Below are positions 1 through 9,343 of a stretch of DNA of 64,000 bases, in pieces. Made by a program: the position numbers and the translations under genes. The notes under the pieces were generated by a model. That model did no database searches. It was not told the DNA's origin and worked only from the letters and a program-made list of their open reading frames with translations. Position 1 is the stretch's first letter. Each line of letters begins with the position of its first letter. Source of the DNA: Agaribacillus aureus (lineage in GTDB: Bacteria > Bacteroidota > Bacteroidia > Cytophagales > Cyclobacteriaceae); assembly GCA_030442055.1 (NCBI GenBank), contig JAUJEB010000001.1:1922001-1986000 (forward strand), read 5' to 3'.

Positions 1-3000
1 CATTTTGGATAACAGGCTTTTTCCCGACCCGGCTGTTCCGGTAATTAATATCGCCCCGGAACGGGTGGATTTATAAAGGTTAATTCCCTCATCGATGCGC
101 AACTTGTCATTTTTTCGCAAAAGCCATAGCTCCCGGTCAATCATCTGTCCATGTAAAAAAAGCTGATTGTAATACAATGGCAATTTATCAACTACCTGTT
201 TTTGGGGAGATACCTGGGTAATCAGCTTTAGAAAATCTTCTGTTGACGCCGCGTGACTTTTTTGCCCCTGCATTTTCTTGGCAGCCAATATACCTTCTGA
301 CTTACGGTAATATAAGTTAGTGGCTGCGTCCTGCAATTTATTTTTTAGTGATTTTCGGAAGCTGGCAAATTTGCCAATGGCCTGTTGTTTCCTTTGTTCT
401 CTTAAAATATAGTTGAGGTCGAGCGCAGATTTTATAACTGCATAACCATCCAGTTTACTCAAAACCAGTTTTCTGATTTCCGATATGTCCTTTTCATAAT
501 TATCAACAGCACTACCAAGGTCATTTTCCTGTACCTGTAGCCTTTCTCCTTCCTCAGCGATAGTATCTATAAATTCCTGCTTCCTTTTGTTATCCAACGT
601 CTTGGATACCTCATTTTTGTAATTTTCAATGGTAAATTCTACAGCCCTGGAAACATCTGACTCAATATGGACAGTTTTTTCTACCATCATTTGCAGCCTG
701 TCTGTTTTTGTGGTCAACGGCTTTATGAGGTTTTCAGACATGATGTATTCAACTGTTTTTACCGGGGAAATCGACACCACATTAACCTCCTCGGCGTTGC
801 CATTCATCAGGCTTTTGGGATCGGCAATTTTATATTGCTCCGGCAGGCGATCAAGAGAATTTTTAAGTTCTTCCTGAAATTTATCGAAGTTTTCTTTATA
901 GTAAAATGTATTGCCCTCCTCGGCATCAACCAAACCCTTTACGGATTTGCTCTTTGCCATATCATCCTTTATTTTTTCAAATTGCCGAAGCTTCTGACTG
1001 ATGTTTTGCGAAATGGAGCTGGTAACATCATGGTCTTTCGGTTTAAATTGGTCAAACTGCTTTATCAGTTCATTCTGAAATGACAATAGCTTAACATCCA
1101 GGATGGTGTTAGCCATAACCATATGCTGGTTATGCAAACCGGAGCTTATGGTATCAACGAGCAGCTCGCCTTGCAGCTTTAATAATTTTTTAGATTTTAA
1201 TTCGGATTTGAAAATGTTTTTGATTTTCAATCCCAACAAGTCATATATGGCTTTTTGAATAACGCTGTTGTTGTCCACAAACAGGTGGGTTTTATTTTTG
1301 TGAACATTAGCTTTCAGGCCTTCTTCTATGTTTTGTAACTTTTCCTCCAGGCCATGACCGTGATGTTTTTTGTTTGGTTCGGTTTCGTTATCAAATTTTA
1401 TCAACTCGCCGATCGTATTTCTGAGGTCATGATTAAATTGGAGCCCCAGCCGGTTTAACTCAGCTACCTGGTTGATCAGGTTTTCCTTACCTTTCTGAAG
1501 AATTACCCAAGACGCTAAGTGATGATTATTCAATGCGTAATTCAAAGGCTTCTTAGAAACTTTGGATTTTAGCCTTTGGCCCCACGAAAAAGCTTTTAAA
1601 TCTTTTTGGGCCTCTTCTTTTTCAAATTTAACTAATGTCTTTTTAGGGAGCTCTTTGAGGTGATCACTAAATTTTTCATCAATTTGACGCAAACTTTTGA
1701 GCAACAGGTCGGTTTGTGATTCAAGATCCTGCTTGCTATGCTGCTCCAGTATCTCGTCTAACAAGGAAAAGAAACCCGTGTTAAGGGACGATTGTCGTAC
1801 TAAATCGTTATTGACGTTTTCCTGGCCACCCTGTTGCTTTTTCATAGTGGATAAATACGCCGTGGTTTTGCTTCTTATTTGCGATATCAGGTGAATATAT
1901 TCTGTAGAAAGCATCGCAACCACCTCGTCATAAACTCCTCCTATGATTTTTTTAGACTGGTCGTTGAGATTTTCAAACAACTCGGCAGCATTTTTTTGCG
2001 GGGGAAGCTCAATGTGACTTTGCTGCAATAATGCTTCATCCCTTTCACGTTGAACATCTTCAGAAACGATTGTTTCGTCAGGCATTCTTTCTTTTAAGTT
2101 AAGACCAACTTCCTGAAAGTAGGAAGAGGCCTGATACAATATAACCGTACCTATATCTTTGCAAAGCGCGTCGCTATCGCTAAAAAACTGACGCGTATTT
2201 TCCTTGTTCATCGGGGGCAGGTCCAGGTAAATCAGATCTGCCTCCTTAGAGGTAGATTTTATGATCTCATTTAAGTGTCTGTCATCCTCAGCCAGGTTAA
2301 CCAGATTAACCTCGGCATTTATTTTGAGTTCTTCGAGGAGTTGATCCATGCGATATTGAATTTTAGCATGGTCTGCCAAATACAAGTCCGCGTAAATATA
2401 GACCCGGATGCTGGCCTTGTACCATTCATCGGTGGTCAGCAAAAACCGGTTTACGGTCAGTGGACAAGAGATATTGTTTCCTGTGCCGTTCCACCAGATA
2501 TCGATCGTTTTACGCTCCCCAAACCCAACTTCCTGGTCATAATCCATGATCAGGAGGTTGTAATCAAGTTGAATAAATTTATCGATCAGCTCTGCAAATT
2601 TCTCCGGCTTGGGTGAATACCTTGCCCAGCCCATTAAGATGGTATTGGGTTCTATTCCTGAGAACCCATAGGTTTCGGCAATACTTTCAATACCCGCATA
2701 AATATCCTTACACTGGTAGCGCCGGCTAAAAATGCCTTTGGTATTTTCGGTAGAATCAAGTGCTTGCTCGGGTTTTGAGAACTGGAGCTTCAGACCGGGG
2801 TTTTCAATCAAATCAAAATTAGACAACAGGCCAAGCCTGCCCACGATTTTCTTCCCATATTCTATCAGGTGAGGTCTTTTGTCTGTACCACCGCTAAACA
2901 ATAAAATATTTGGCCGCCAGCTTCTTTTATCGATGGCTTTCCGATCAACCTTAAACAGGGCGGTACGAATTATTTCCGACCACACACCTTGCCAGACATC

Positions 3001-4305
3001 GCCATAACCCAGGTTGATTTGTCTTCTGGTCAGTAACAAAAAGATCAACCCCATAGCGATAAAAGAGGCAATCATTGAGATCAGGTCCAGCTTGAACATG
3101 ATGGCAAAAGTGGCGACGGCCCCAATGATGCTTACCAGTTTTGGTATTTTGAAAGTTGGACGAAAATTGGATCCGGACCAGCTTTCCAGTGTCGAGGAAA
3201 GGTTGATAAACCCGTAAGCTGTTAAGTAAAACATGGAAACGATGGGGGCGATAAGATCCAGTTCCCCGATCAATATGCCAGCCTCGGCTATAAAAAATGT
3301 GAGTATAAGCGCATTTCTTGGTTCATTTGATTTACCCACACCCAAGCCAAATATTTTCGGCGTTACCTTGTCTAACGACATGGCCTGTAAGATGCGGGGA
3401 CCTCCCAATATTCCCCCCAATGCAGAAGATAAAGTAGCTCCCCAAATACCTGCCAATACCAGTGGCGATCCGTAAGCGGAAAATAATGAGATTTTGGAAA
3501 GTATATTGTAATCTTCCGTCATAGCTGCCGAATCGATATTTGTCGATAAAAAGACAGCCAACAGAATGTAGACGACCAATCCCACACCAATGGAAAGCAT
3601 CGTACCTACAGGGATGGACTTTTTCGGATCCTTCAAATCTCCGGACATAGCCACACCGGCCGTAAACCCTGTAACGGCCGGGAAGAAAATAGCAAAGATA
3701 GTTTCCAATGAAGGTGAATCTTCCCCGGGGAATAATTTAGTGGCAGTCGCATCAAACCCATGATCCATGAAAAACCCACCGGCAAAAATGGAGACCAGCG
3801 AAAGGGCTATGGCCGCCAATATATAATATTGTGTTTTGATAGCCAGGGAAGTGCTTATCAATGCAATTGCCGTGATGATAAATAAAGTGATGGATCCTGT
3901 AATCCGTAAATTTTGGATTTGTTCGGCGTGCGTGCTTTCCAAAGTTGTAATGCCTATAAAACCGTTGAAGCTCTCGCTGAAACCTACCACATACATGGCA
4001 ATACTCAACGCTGTGGCGACATATAAAGCAACCCCTATCGAACCGCCGATAGGCAACCCCAGGCTTCGGGATAACATGTAATAGACGCCACCGGCTTTTA
4101 CCTTTTGATCTGTGGCCACGGAAGAAACTGAAAGCCCTGTGCAAACAGATACCACGTGGGCAAGGATAATGATTAAAATAGCACCAACCAGCCCGGCTTC
4201 ACCTACAACCCAACCCAGTCTTAAGTACATAATTACACCGAGAATGGTCAGGATGGAGGGAACAAACACACCGCCAAAAGTCCCGAATTTTTGTGCTTTG
4301 GCCAT
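1..4305 (-). CDS. SLC12-like cation-chloride cotransporter fused to helical region and P-loop NTPase (3' end outside window)
   Basis: An open frame of 1435 codons runs from the ATG at 4305 off the left edge with no stop. Residues about 1-430 form a multi-helix membrane part with the APC/SLC12 signature AMSGDLKDPKKSIP near 220-233. Residues about 436-690 resemble the SLC12 cytosolic C-domain, with KTIDIWW near 599-605 matching the motif that follows the permease in eukaryotic Na-K-Cl transporters. Residues about 700-1400 are charged, helical and rich in Lys, Glu, Leu and Gln, with no recognised domain. At 1423-1430 the chain reads GTAGSGKS, a Walker A P-loop, so an NTPase domain begins just before the edge. 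Family knowledge suggests electroneutral K/Na/Cl symport in the inner membrane; a nucleotide-gated or energised function is inference. It lies 249 bp downstream of the glycosidase operon on the same strand and probably has its own promoter. Known bacterial relatives are usually far shorter. Confidence 0.85.
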   Translation of the reverse strand, partial: MAKAQKFGTFGGVFVPSILTILGVIMYLRLGWVVGEAGLVGAILIIILAHVVSVCTGLSVSSVATDQKVKAGGVYYMLSRSLGLPIGGSIGVALYVATALSIAMYVVGFSESFNGFIGITTLESTHAEQIQNLRITGSITLFIITAIALISTSLAIKTQYYILAAIALSLVSIFAGGFFMDHGFDATATKLFPGEDSPSLETIFAIFFPAVTGFTAGVAMSGDLKDPKKSIPVGTMLSIGVGLVVYILLAVFLSTNIDSAAMTEDYNILSKISLFSAYGSPLVLAGIWGATLSSALGGILGGPRILQAMSLDKVTPKIFGLGVGKSNEPRNALILTFFIAEAGILIGELDLIAPIVSMFYLTAYGFINLSSTLESWSGSNFRPTFKIPKLVSIIGAVATFAIMFKLDLISMIASFIAMGLIFLLLTRRQINLGYGDVWQGVWSEIIRTALFKVDRKAIDKRSWRPNILLFSGGTDKRPHLIEYGKKIVGRLGLLSNFDLIENPGLKLQFSKPEQALDSTENTKGIFSRRYQCKDIYAGIESIAETYGFSGIEPNTILMGWARYSPKPEKFAELIDKFIQLDYNLLIMDYDQEVGFGERKTIDIWWNGTGNNISCPLTVNRFLLTTDEWYKASIRVYIYADLYLADHAKIQYRMDQLLEELKINAEVNLVNLAEDDRHLNEIIKSTSKEADLIYLDLPPMNKENTRQFFSDSDALCKDIGTVILYQASSYFQEVGLNLKERMPDETIVSEDVQRERDEALLQQSHIELPPQKNAAELFENLNDQSKKIIGGVYDEVVAMLSTEYIHLISQIRSKTTAYLSTMKKQQGGQENVNNDLVRQSSLNTGFFSLLDEILEQHSKQDLESQTDLLLKSLRQIDEKFSDHLKELPKKTLVKFEKEEAQKDLKAFSWGQRLKSKVSKKPLNYALNNHHLASWVILQKGKENLINQVAELNRLGLQFNHDLRNTIGELIKFDNETEPNKKHHGHGLEEKLQNIEEGLKANVHKNKTHLFVDNNSVIQKAIYDLLGLKIKNIFKSELKSKKLLKLQGELLVDTISSGLHNQHMVMANTILDVKLLSFQNELIKQFDQFKPKDHDVTSSISQNISQKLRQFEKIKDDMAKSKSVKGLVDAEEGNTFYYKENFDKFQEELKNSLDRLPEQYKIADPKSLMNGNAEEVNVVSISPVKTVEYIMSENLIKPLTTKTDRLQMMVEKTVHIESDVSRAVEFTIENYKNEVSKTLDNKRKQEFIDTIAEEGERLQVQENDLGSAVDNYEKDISEIRKLVLSKLDGYAVIKSALDLNYILREQRKQQAIGKFASFRKSLKNKLQDAATNLYYRKSEGILAAKKMQGQKSHAASTEDFLKLITQVSPQKQVVDKLPLYYNQLFLHGQMIDRELWLLRKNDKLRIDEGINLYKSTRSGAILITGTAGSGKSLLSKM

Positions 4306-4373
4306 ATAAAGATTATAAGGATTCTAATACAAACATAAGAATATTATTCAGACATTAAATACAAGATAGCGTC

Positions 4374-4405
4374 ACAACAATTTATAAAATTTTAAAAGTT
4401 GTTGT
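4374..4405. promoter_or_regulatory. AT-rich inverted repeat upstream of the SLC12-like gene
   Basis: An imperfect inverted repeat with ACAACA and TGTTGT arms flanks an A/T-only core, about 70-100 bp before the transporter ATG. It could be an operator or a promoter region. Only the symmetry is seen. Confidence 0.25.
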
Positions 4406-4518
4406 ATATCATACAGGAATGATAATTTGCTGGTTTTCCATCACCCTTTTAAAATGGTAACGTCGTGTCTTTGTGCGGGTTACCACCTCGAAGGTCTCCT
4501 CATGCCTAAATGGGATAA

Positions 4519-4534
4519 CCGGCATGAATGCCGG
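4519..4534 (-). terminator. Hairpin after the PUL 1 hydrolase genes
   Basis: CCGGCA, loop TGAA, TGCCGG forms a 6-bp GC stem about 20 nt after the stop codon of the last glycosidase gene. There is no clear T-run after it, so it may be a weak terminator or an RNA-end stabiliser. Confidence 0.35.
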
Positions 4535-4554
4535 GTCTGACGTGACCTTTGGAC

Positions 4555-6639
4555 CTATAATAGCGTGACTTCAATCGCTGTTCCGGCCGTTACCTTATCG
4601 TCAAAAAAGATCTGCCCGTCCTGATTGGCAACGCGGATATGTAACTGGTTATCCTCGCGGTCTACGGCTAAATCGAAATCCTGTCCAAAGGCTTTTATCC
4701 TTTTAAGGGCCATGTGATCCCATCCGTCGGGTAGCCGGGGGGTGCAGACAAAACGCCGCAACCCTGTAGGGACGATGCCAAACATTCCCTCGGTAAACAC
4801 CCGGCAATATAATCCGCTTTCTGCCGACAAATGAGCCATGTTACCTTCGGGATAGGCTTCCACGACATACGGCACCCTGGCACCTAAGAGTCGTTCGGCC
4901 GAAAATTGCTGTAACTTTTCCAGGGAAGCTTCGGTGGCACCAGCCAGAAAAGTACCCCTTAATGCATACAGTGTCCCCCGATCCCAAAATATTTTGGAAA
5001 TCGCCTCATTTTCCGAATTTTTCTCTACATGCACACCGTTAGGAGACCACAATCGGTCAAATAGTGCTTCAATAGTTCCTTCATGGCGACCATGGATCCC
5101 TACCACCAGGGGTAAACATATCCAATGCCTTAAATAGCGATGTTCTTTATAATATTTATAGGTATCAAGGCCTTCAATATTGGCCCCGAAATAGTGTTCA
5201 ATGGCCTCTCCCAAAGCACTGGCCTGTTGTTGGTAGTCGTTGAGCAATTGCGCTGGTTTATTGAGATCTTTACCGAGATCCACGGCCAAATTTAATGCGC
5301 CGTAGGTAAGGGCCGAGGTAGAAAGATTGGCGGTTCCGGTGGCTATCCGGCCTTCCATTTCATCTGACTGTGATTCTACCACACCCTCGTTGTTGGTTTT
5401 TCGGCGGCAATATTCCAGGCACCACGCAATCAGGGGCCATAACTCTTCTGCTATTTCCCCATCTCCCCTTGCCATTACAAACTGTGCCGCGCCATAGGCA
5501 ATCATGGCTGCGTCACCTCTATCCAGGGGATTAACCGGCGCATCTCCTTCCATTTCAAAAGAATACCTGATGTTTTTGTAAGAAGGATCCGTTTCCTTGG
5601 CGTAAAGACGATAGGTATTTAAAGCAGCTTCATTGGCAGTTGAATAGCTCATGTAAGGGAAAAACGGCCCCACATATTCCGCCTGATCGTTGGCCCAAAA
5701 CCCGCAGTAATACCTGCCTCCTCCGGGCGAATGCACCAGGCCGAGCTTTGACTCAAAAATACTTTCGGACGCCCTGATTTTCGAAAACTCAAAGAGCGTA
5801 TTAAGCACCGCATCGGGGGTCTCCAAAGTAAGCGAGCCGGCCATTTCCCGAAGGAAACCTTCGCGTTGTGCCATCGCGTTTTCGCCTGTTACGGAGGGGT
5901 CTGCCTCGTCGTTAAGCCTGGCACCTATGGTAATTGAGAAGGTGTAACTTCCATTCTCCGGTATGGCAATGTCTGCGTCGGCATCGGAGGTAATGGTTCT
6001 GGTATATTTCCCTTTCAAACCATAATCCTCCTGTCGGATGGAGGTGTTTCCACATTTGATCCGGAGTGGTTGATCACTTTCATTTGTTAACGTCCATTGT
6101 TCAATGAAAAGGCGCTCACTCATGGAAGGGAAAAGTTTCCGCGTCAGCCGCAGTCCGTTTTCCGGGCTATGATGGAAAGTTAAGGTGCCATCCAGCGCTA
6201 CCGTTTCAACAGGTCCGGGGCTAAAAATTTTATCTCCAATCAACAACCTGGGAAGGATGTTATCATCATACGTTTCCTTCAGATACGCCCGGTAGACAAA
6301 CCAGCCCGGATCTGATGTTTTTATGTGTGTCCGCAACTGCGGAAAAATTATACGACGCTGTAATGACAACCGTTTGTTGGTGTCAATGGCATAGGTGATA
6401 ATTCCGGCAACCCGCTTACCAGCCATTTCGATGTTATCGGTATGAGGTAGATTGTAATCATTTTTTAAGTCCCATGAGATCTTTTGGTTATCTTTTATTT
6501 CCCAGTGCGCCCTGTACTTTTGTGGTTGCTTCTCAGAAGACAAAGCTTCCTGCCTTATGGCAGTTTCCTCGTTTTGCCGTTGCGCACATCCGCAAAAAAC
6601 AAGAATCAATAGTAATGTGGACAGGTGTTTTGTTCTCAT
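4555..6639 (-). CDS. Lipoprotein (alpha/alpha)6-barrel glycosidase, family unassigned
   Basis: A 694-residue protein with a lipoprotein-type signal (Cys at 16 or 18). Residues about 40-245 look like an N-terminal beta-sandwich, and about 265-660 like a six-hairpin barrel, an arrangement shared by several inverting glycosidase families. Acidic candidates for catalysis lie in WANDQAEY (about 315-322) and ESQSDEMEGR (about 422-431). It is the last gene of the locus 1 hydrolase set, 100 bp after the GH20-PA14 gene, so it likely trims the same HexNAc-rich glycan at the cell surface or in the periplasm. It does not show the N-terminal pattern of GH95 fucosidases, and I cannot place it in GH63, GH37 or GH78 by eye. 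A glycosidase role is likely; the substrate is unknown. Confidence 0.65.
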   Translation of the reverse strand: MRTKHLSTLLLILVFCGCAQRQNEETAIRQEALSSEKQPQKYRAHWEIKDNQKISWDLKNDYNLPHTDNIEMAGKRVAGIITYAIDTNKRLSLQRRIIFPQLRTHIKTSDPGWFVYRAYLKETYDDNILPRLLIGDKIFSPGPVETVALDGTLTFHHSPENGLRLTRKLFPSMSERLFIEQWTLTNESDQPLRIKCGNTSIRQEDYGLKGKYTRTITSDADADIAIPENGSYTFSITIGARLNDEADPSVTGENAMAQREGFLREMAGSLTLETPDAVLNTLFEFSKIRASESIFESKLGLVHSPGGGRYYCGFWANDQAEYVGPFFPYMSYSTANEAALNTYRLYAKETDPSYKNIRYSFEMEGDAPVNPLDRGDAAMIAYGAAQFVMARGDGEIAEELWPLIAWCLEYCRRKTNNEGVVESQSDEMEGRIATGTANLSTSALTYGALNLAVDLGKDLNKPAQLLNDYQQQASALGEAIEHYFGANIEGLDTYKYYKEHRYLRHWICLPLVVGIHGRHEGTIEALFDRLWSPNGVHVEKNSENEAISKIFWDRGTLYALRGTFLAGATEASLEKLQQFSAERLLGARVPYVVEAYPEGNMAHLSAESGLYCRVFTEGMFGIVPTGLRRFVCTPRLPDGWDHMALKRIKAFGQDFDLAVDREDNQLHIRVANQDGQIFFDDKVTAGTAIEVTLL

Positions 6640-6739
6640 GGTGACTATTTTCTTTTTGCTATTATACTTAAATTAAATCTTACCCCTTATATTAATTCGT
6701 GGAACTTGGCCTTCTCCCCACACTCCCTCTGAAACTCTC

Positions 6740-9073
6740 TTACTTCGTCGGTAGTACCAGTTCCTCGAAATGTTTAAAACCATCGGCGCCTTCGGTCCGG
6801 TAAAGAATACTTAACTGATTTTGAATATGCTTGTAATAATATTTTATGGTAAACGGATATTTACCTTTGCTAAGAGCCGCGGTAAAAACCTCAGGTTTAT
6901 TCTCAAAATTTTCTCCCCTGGCTATTAATTTTCCATCGATATATAATGCCGCCAAACCGTCCCATGTCTGCAACTGCCATTCATATTTCCCATCTGCCGG
7001 GATCTCCAAATTTCCTGTCAGCTTTACCGCGTAAGGATTATACAGCCCTTCGAAACGCACATCGATATGGCCTTCGGGTTTCACCTTGGCAAACAATTCG
7101 CGGTTAATTTCTTGCAACCGGTTCTCAGTCATCTTTCCTGACACGCCTTCTCGTAGCAACGGTAAGGCATCAAAGTCGGGCATGGCATCTGATCCATTGG
7201 CCGATCGATAGACCTTATACTGATAAATGGGTTGAATGGCCGTAAAATATTTTTGTACCGGATAGCCAATGGCCTTATCCTCATCATCAAAGAGTTGTGC
7301 TGATACCAGGCCACTGTTAGTTAATGGAAAGGGACCGGTATAGGTCTTATAAGCGCTAGCAGGTGGCAGCCCCCATTGATTGGTAAAAGCATACCTGATC
7401 GTTCCTTTGTTGCTTGTGATAAGTGTGACATTTGTTTTGTCTTCAAAGCTTAAATCCTCCTTCTGTGTTAAATTACTTCCCGTGATACTAACCGGCCGGA
7501 ACAGCTGCCTGTAAATTTGTTTTGCGCCGCCAGATCTTTCCAGGTAATCATCATAATCTTTGGTACCATCATTATTCCACAACCTATCGGCCAATACCGG
7601 AGCGCGATCTTTAAGCACTTCAATGACCCTGTTATAATTCTGTTCCCAAAAACTTATCTGACCGCCGATGATCCCGGCTGTGTTAGTAAGCCGGATATCG
7701 GCTATATCACCATTCCAATGCTGCCAGTGCCCCGAATCCCACTGGTAAGCCAGGCTCGGTTCGGGCGCAAAATTCATCGCGCTTACCTGATACCACGGGA
7801 TCCAGGTAGAATTAATAATTTTAAACCCGTTGCGCAATAAGCTATCCGGACGGTTGTAGGTGGTGTTCCAAACGATCACGGTGATGTCCTTGTCTATCAA
7901 GACACTACCTACTCCCAAACCATGAAAGCCTTCCCAGGCAATGGTTTGTTTGCCCGTCTTCTTTACCATCTGATTCAAACGATTGATAAAATGGCAAAAC
8001 AGCTCGTTGGCATCGCCGGCCAATGCTGCTTTCAAGCCATGTTTTTCGCAGTAAGCCTTGTATTCGGGAAGCTCCTTGATAGGTTTTAACCAAACTTCAT
8101 CCCCGCCAATATGAATGTACGGACTGGTATAAAACACCTCCGCTAACTGTCCTATAATGGATTCGATAGCCTGATAGGTATTTTCCTTCGCCATATTAAC
8201 CACATAAAGGTTTTTTGCCTTCCCCGTCTCAGAGTCCCTGGCACCAAAAATGTCGGGCAACTTTTTCCATAATGCCTGTGAATGGCCCGGTAAGTCTATT
8301 TCCGGAATAATCATCACCCCTCGCTGTCGCGCGTATTCAACCAGATGGGACAATTCATCGCAGGTATAATATTCCCGGCTACCATCGGGATTTATCTTTC
8401 TTAACGCCGGATATTCCTTTACCGGAAAGGTGAAACGGCGATTGTCTGATAAATGGAGGTGCAGATATTTTATTTTATAAAACCAGAGAAGATCGATGGT
8501 TTCCTCAATGGTTTTTACCGGATGCCAAAAGCGGGCGAGGTCGAGCATGACGGCCCGGTAGTCGTATTGGGGTTCATCTTCCACCAACAGGCGGGGAATA
8601 AAATATTTTCCTCCGTTTTCATGGATCACCTGAAGCAGGGAAGATGAGGCCAGGGCAACAGCCTGATAGTTTGCTCCCTCCAGCAATGCATGCTTGTCTA
8701 TTTTTAGCCGGTATGCTTCCGGACTACCGGAAATCCCAGTGGAAAGCACCATATCACCTTTTCCGGCGGCTTTGCTATCTATACCTATCCGGAATCCGGT
8801 CAGTCTGTTTATGTAATCCGATAAGAAGCGGGCAAGCGGCAACAATTCCTTATCCGTCACTACCAATTTTGATTTCGACGTAATTTCCATAAATCCGTCA
8901 TTTACCTCCATCATCCTGGGTTTGGGCACGATTTTCAGTTTGGACAATGGCTTCGCGGATTCAACGTTTTCAGATTGGGACTCAGGGATCTCCGGCTGGT
9001 AATCCTGCGTCATTCCTGAAAGTGAAGACAAGGTGATCAAATTGGCCACAATGAACCAATAAATACATTTCAT
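6740..9073 (-). CDS. GH20 beta-N-acetylhexosaminidase with C-terminal PA14-like domain
   Basis: Removes terminal beta-linked GlcNAc or GalNAc by substrate-assisted catalysis. The frame opens at 9121, but the ATG at 9073 begins a normal signal peptide (MKCIYWFIVANLITL), so that start is chosen; this gives 777 residues. Numbered from 9121, a GH20 N-domain covers about 62-185 and the TIM barrel about 185-530, with the catalytic pair in HIGGDE (Asp341, Glu342) and IIPEIDLPGH at 271-280. Residues about 690-790 resemble a PA14 carbohydrate-binding domain (WDGLAALYIDGKLIARG). It is transcribed with GH89 upstream (270 bp gap) and the (alpha/alpha)6 enzyme downstream. It differs from the smaller GH20 at 11652 in having the added domain, which suggests a different linkage preference or attachment to polymer. 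Confidence 0.93.
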   Translation of the reverse strand: MKCIYWFIVANLITLSSLSGMTQDYQPEIPESQSENVESAKPLSKLKIVPKPRMMEVNDGFMEITSKSKLVVTDKELLPLARFLSDYINRLTGFRIGIDSKAAGKGDMVLSTGISGSPEAYRLKIDKHALLEGANYQAVALASSSLLQVIHENGGKYFIPRLLVEDEPQYDYRAVMLDLARFWHPVKTIEETIDLLWFYKIKYLHLHLSDNRRFTFPVKEYPALRKINPDGSREYYTCDELSHLVEYARQRGVMIIPEIDLPGHSQALWKKLPDIFGARDSETGKAKNLYVVNMAKENTYQAIESIIGQLAEVFYTSPYIHIGGDEVWLKPIKELPEYKAYCEKHGLKAALAGDANELFCHFINRLNQMVKKTGKQTIAWEGFHGLGVGSVLIDKDITVIVWNTTYNRPDSLLRNGFKIINSTWIPWYQVSAMNFAPEPSLAYQWDSGHWQHWNGDIADIRLTNTAGIIGGQISFWEQNYNRVIEVLKDRAPVLADRLWNNDGTKDYDDYLERSGGAKQIYRQLFRPVSITGSNLTQKEDLSFEDKTNVTLITSNKGTIRYAFTNQWGLPPASAYKTYTGPFPLTNSGLVSAQLFDDEDKAIGYPVQKYFTAIQPIYQYKVYRSANGSDAMPDFDALPLLREGVSGKMTENRLQEINRELFAKVKPEGHIDVRFEGLYNPYAVKLTGNLEIPADGKYEWQLQTWDGLAALYIDGKLIARGENFENKPEVFTAALSKGKYPFTIKYYYKHIQNQLSILYRTEGADGFKHFEELVLPTK

Positions 9074-9343
9074 AAAACAAAATTTTATAGACGGTATTAT
9101 TGTTATTTTAACTTCGGTCATCTGTATCGGTCAACTTACGTCATAAGTTTGGGCATTTTGTTACACTGCCCTGATTGACAAACAAAAAATAATATTTTTA
9201 CACACCCCTTCCTCAGCGGGCAGCCTGCTCACTTTCGAAATACTCTTAAAGTGATTAGATCCCACCTCAACAGACGTTACACGCGAAGACATCGAAATAA
9301 AAGTAGTATTGCAAAACCACTATTCCCTCCTGCAATCCCGCGC

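Noticed and set aside
3752-4144. A 130-codon minus-strand frame inside the transporter gene
   Set aside because: It is a shifted frame of the 1-4305 gene, rich in His, Cys and Arg, and without any domain; the in-phase transporter frame is clearly the coding one.
4555-6639. GH95 alpha-L-fucosidase
   Set aside because: Tempting because of the nearby fucose genes, but the N-terminal domain and catalytic-region patterns of GH95 are not visible.
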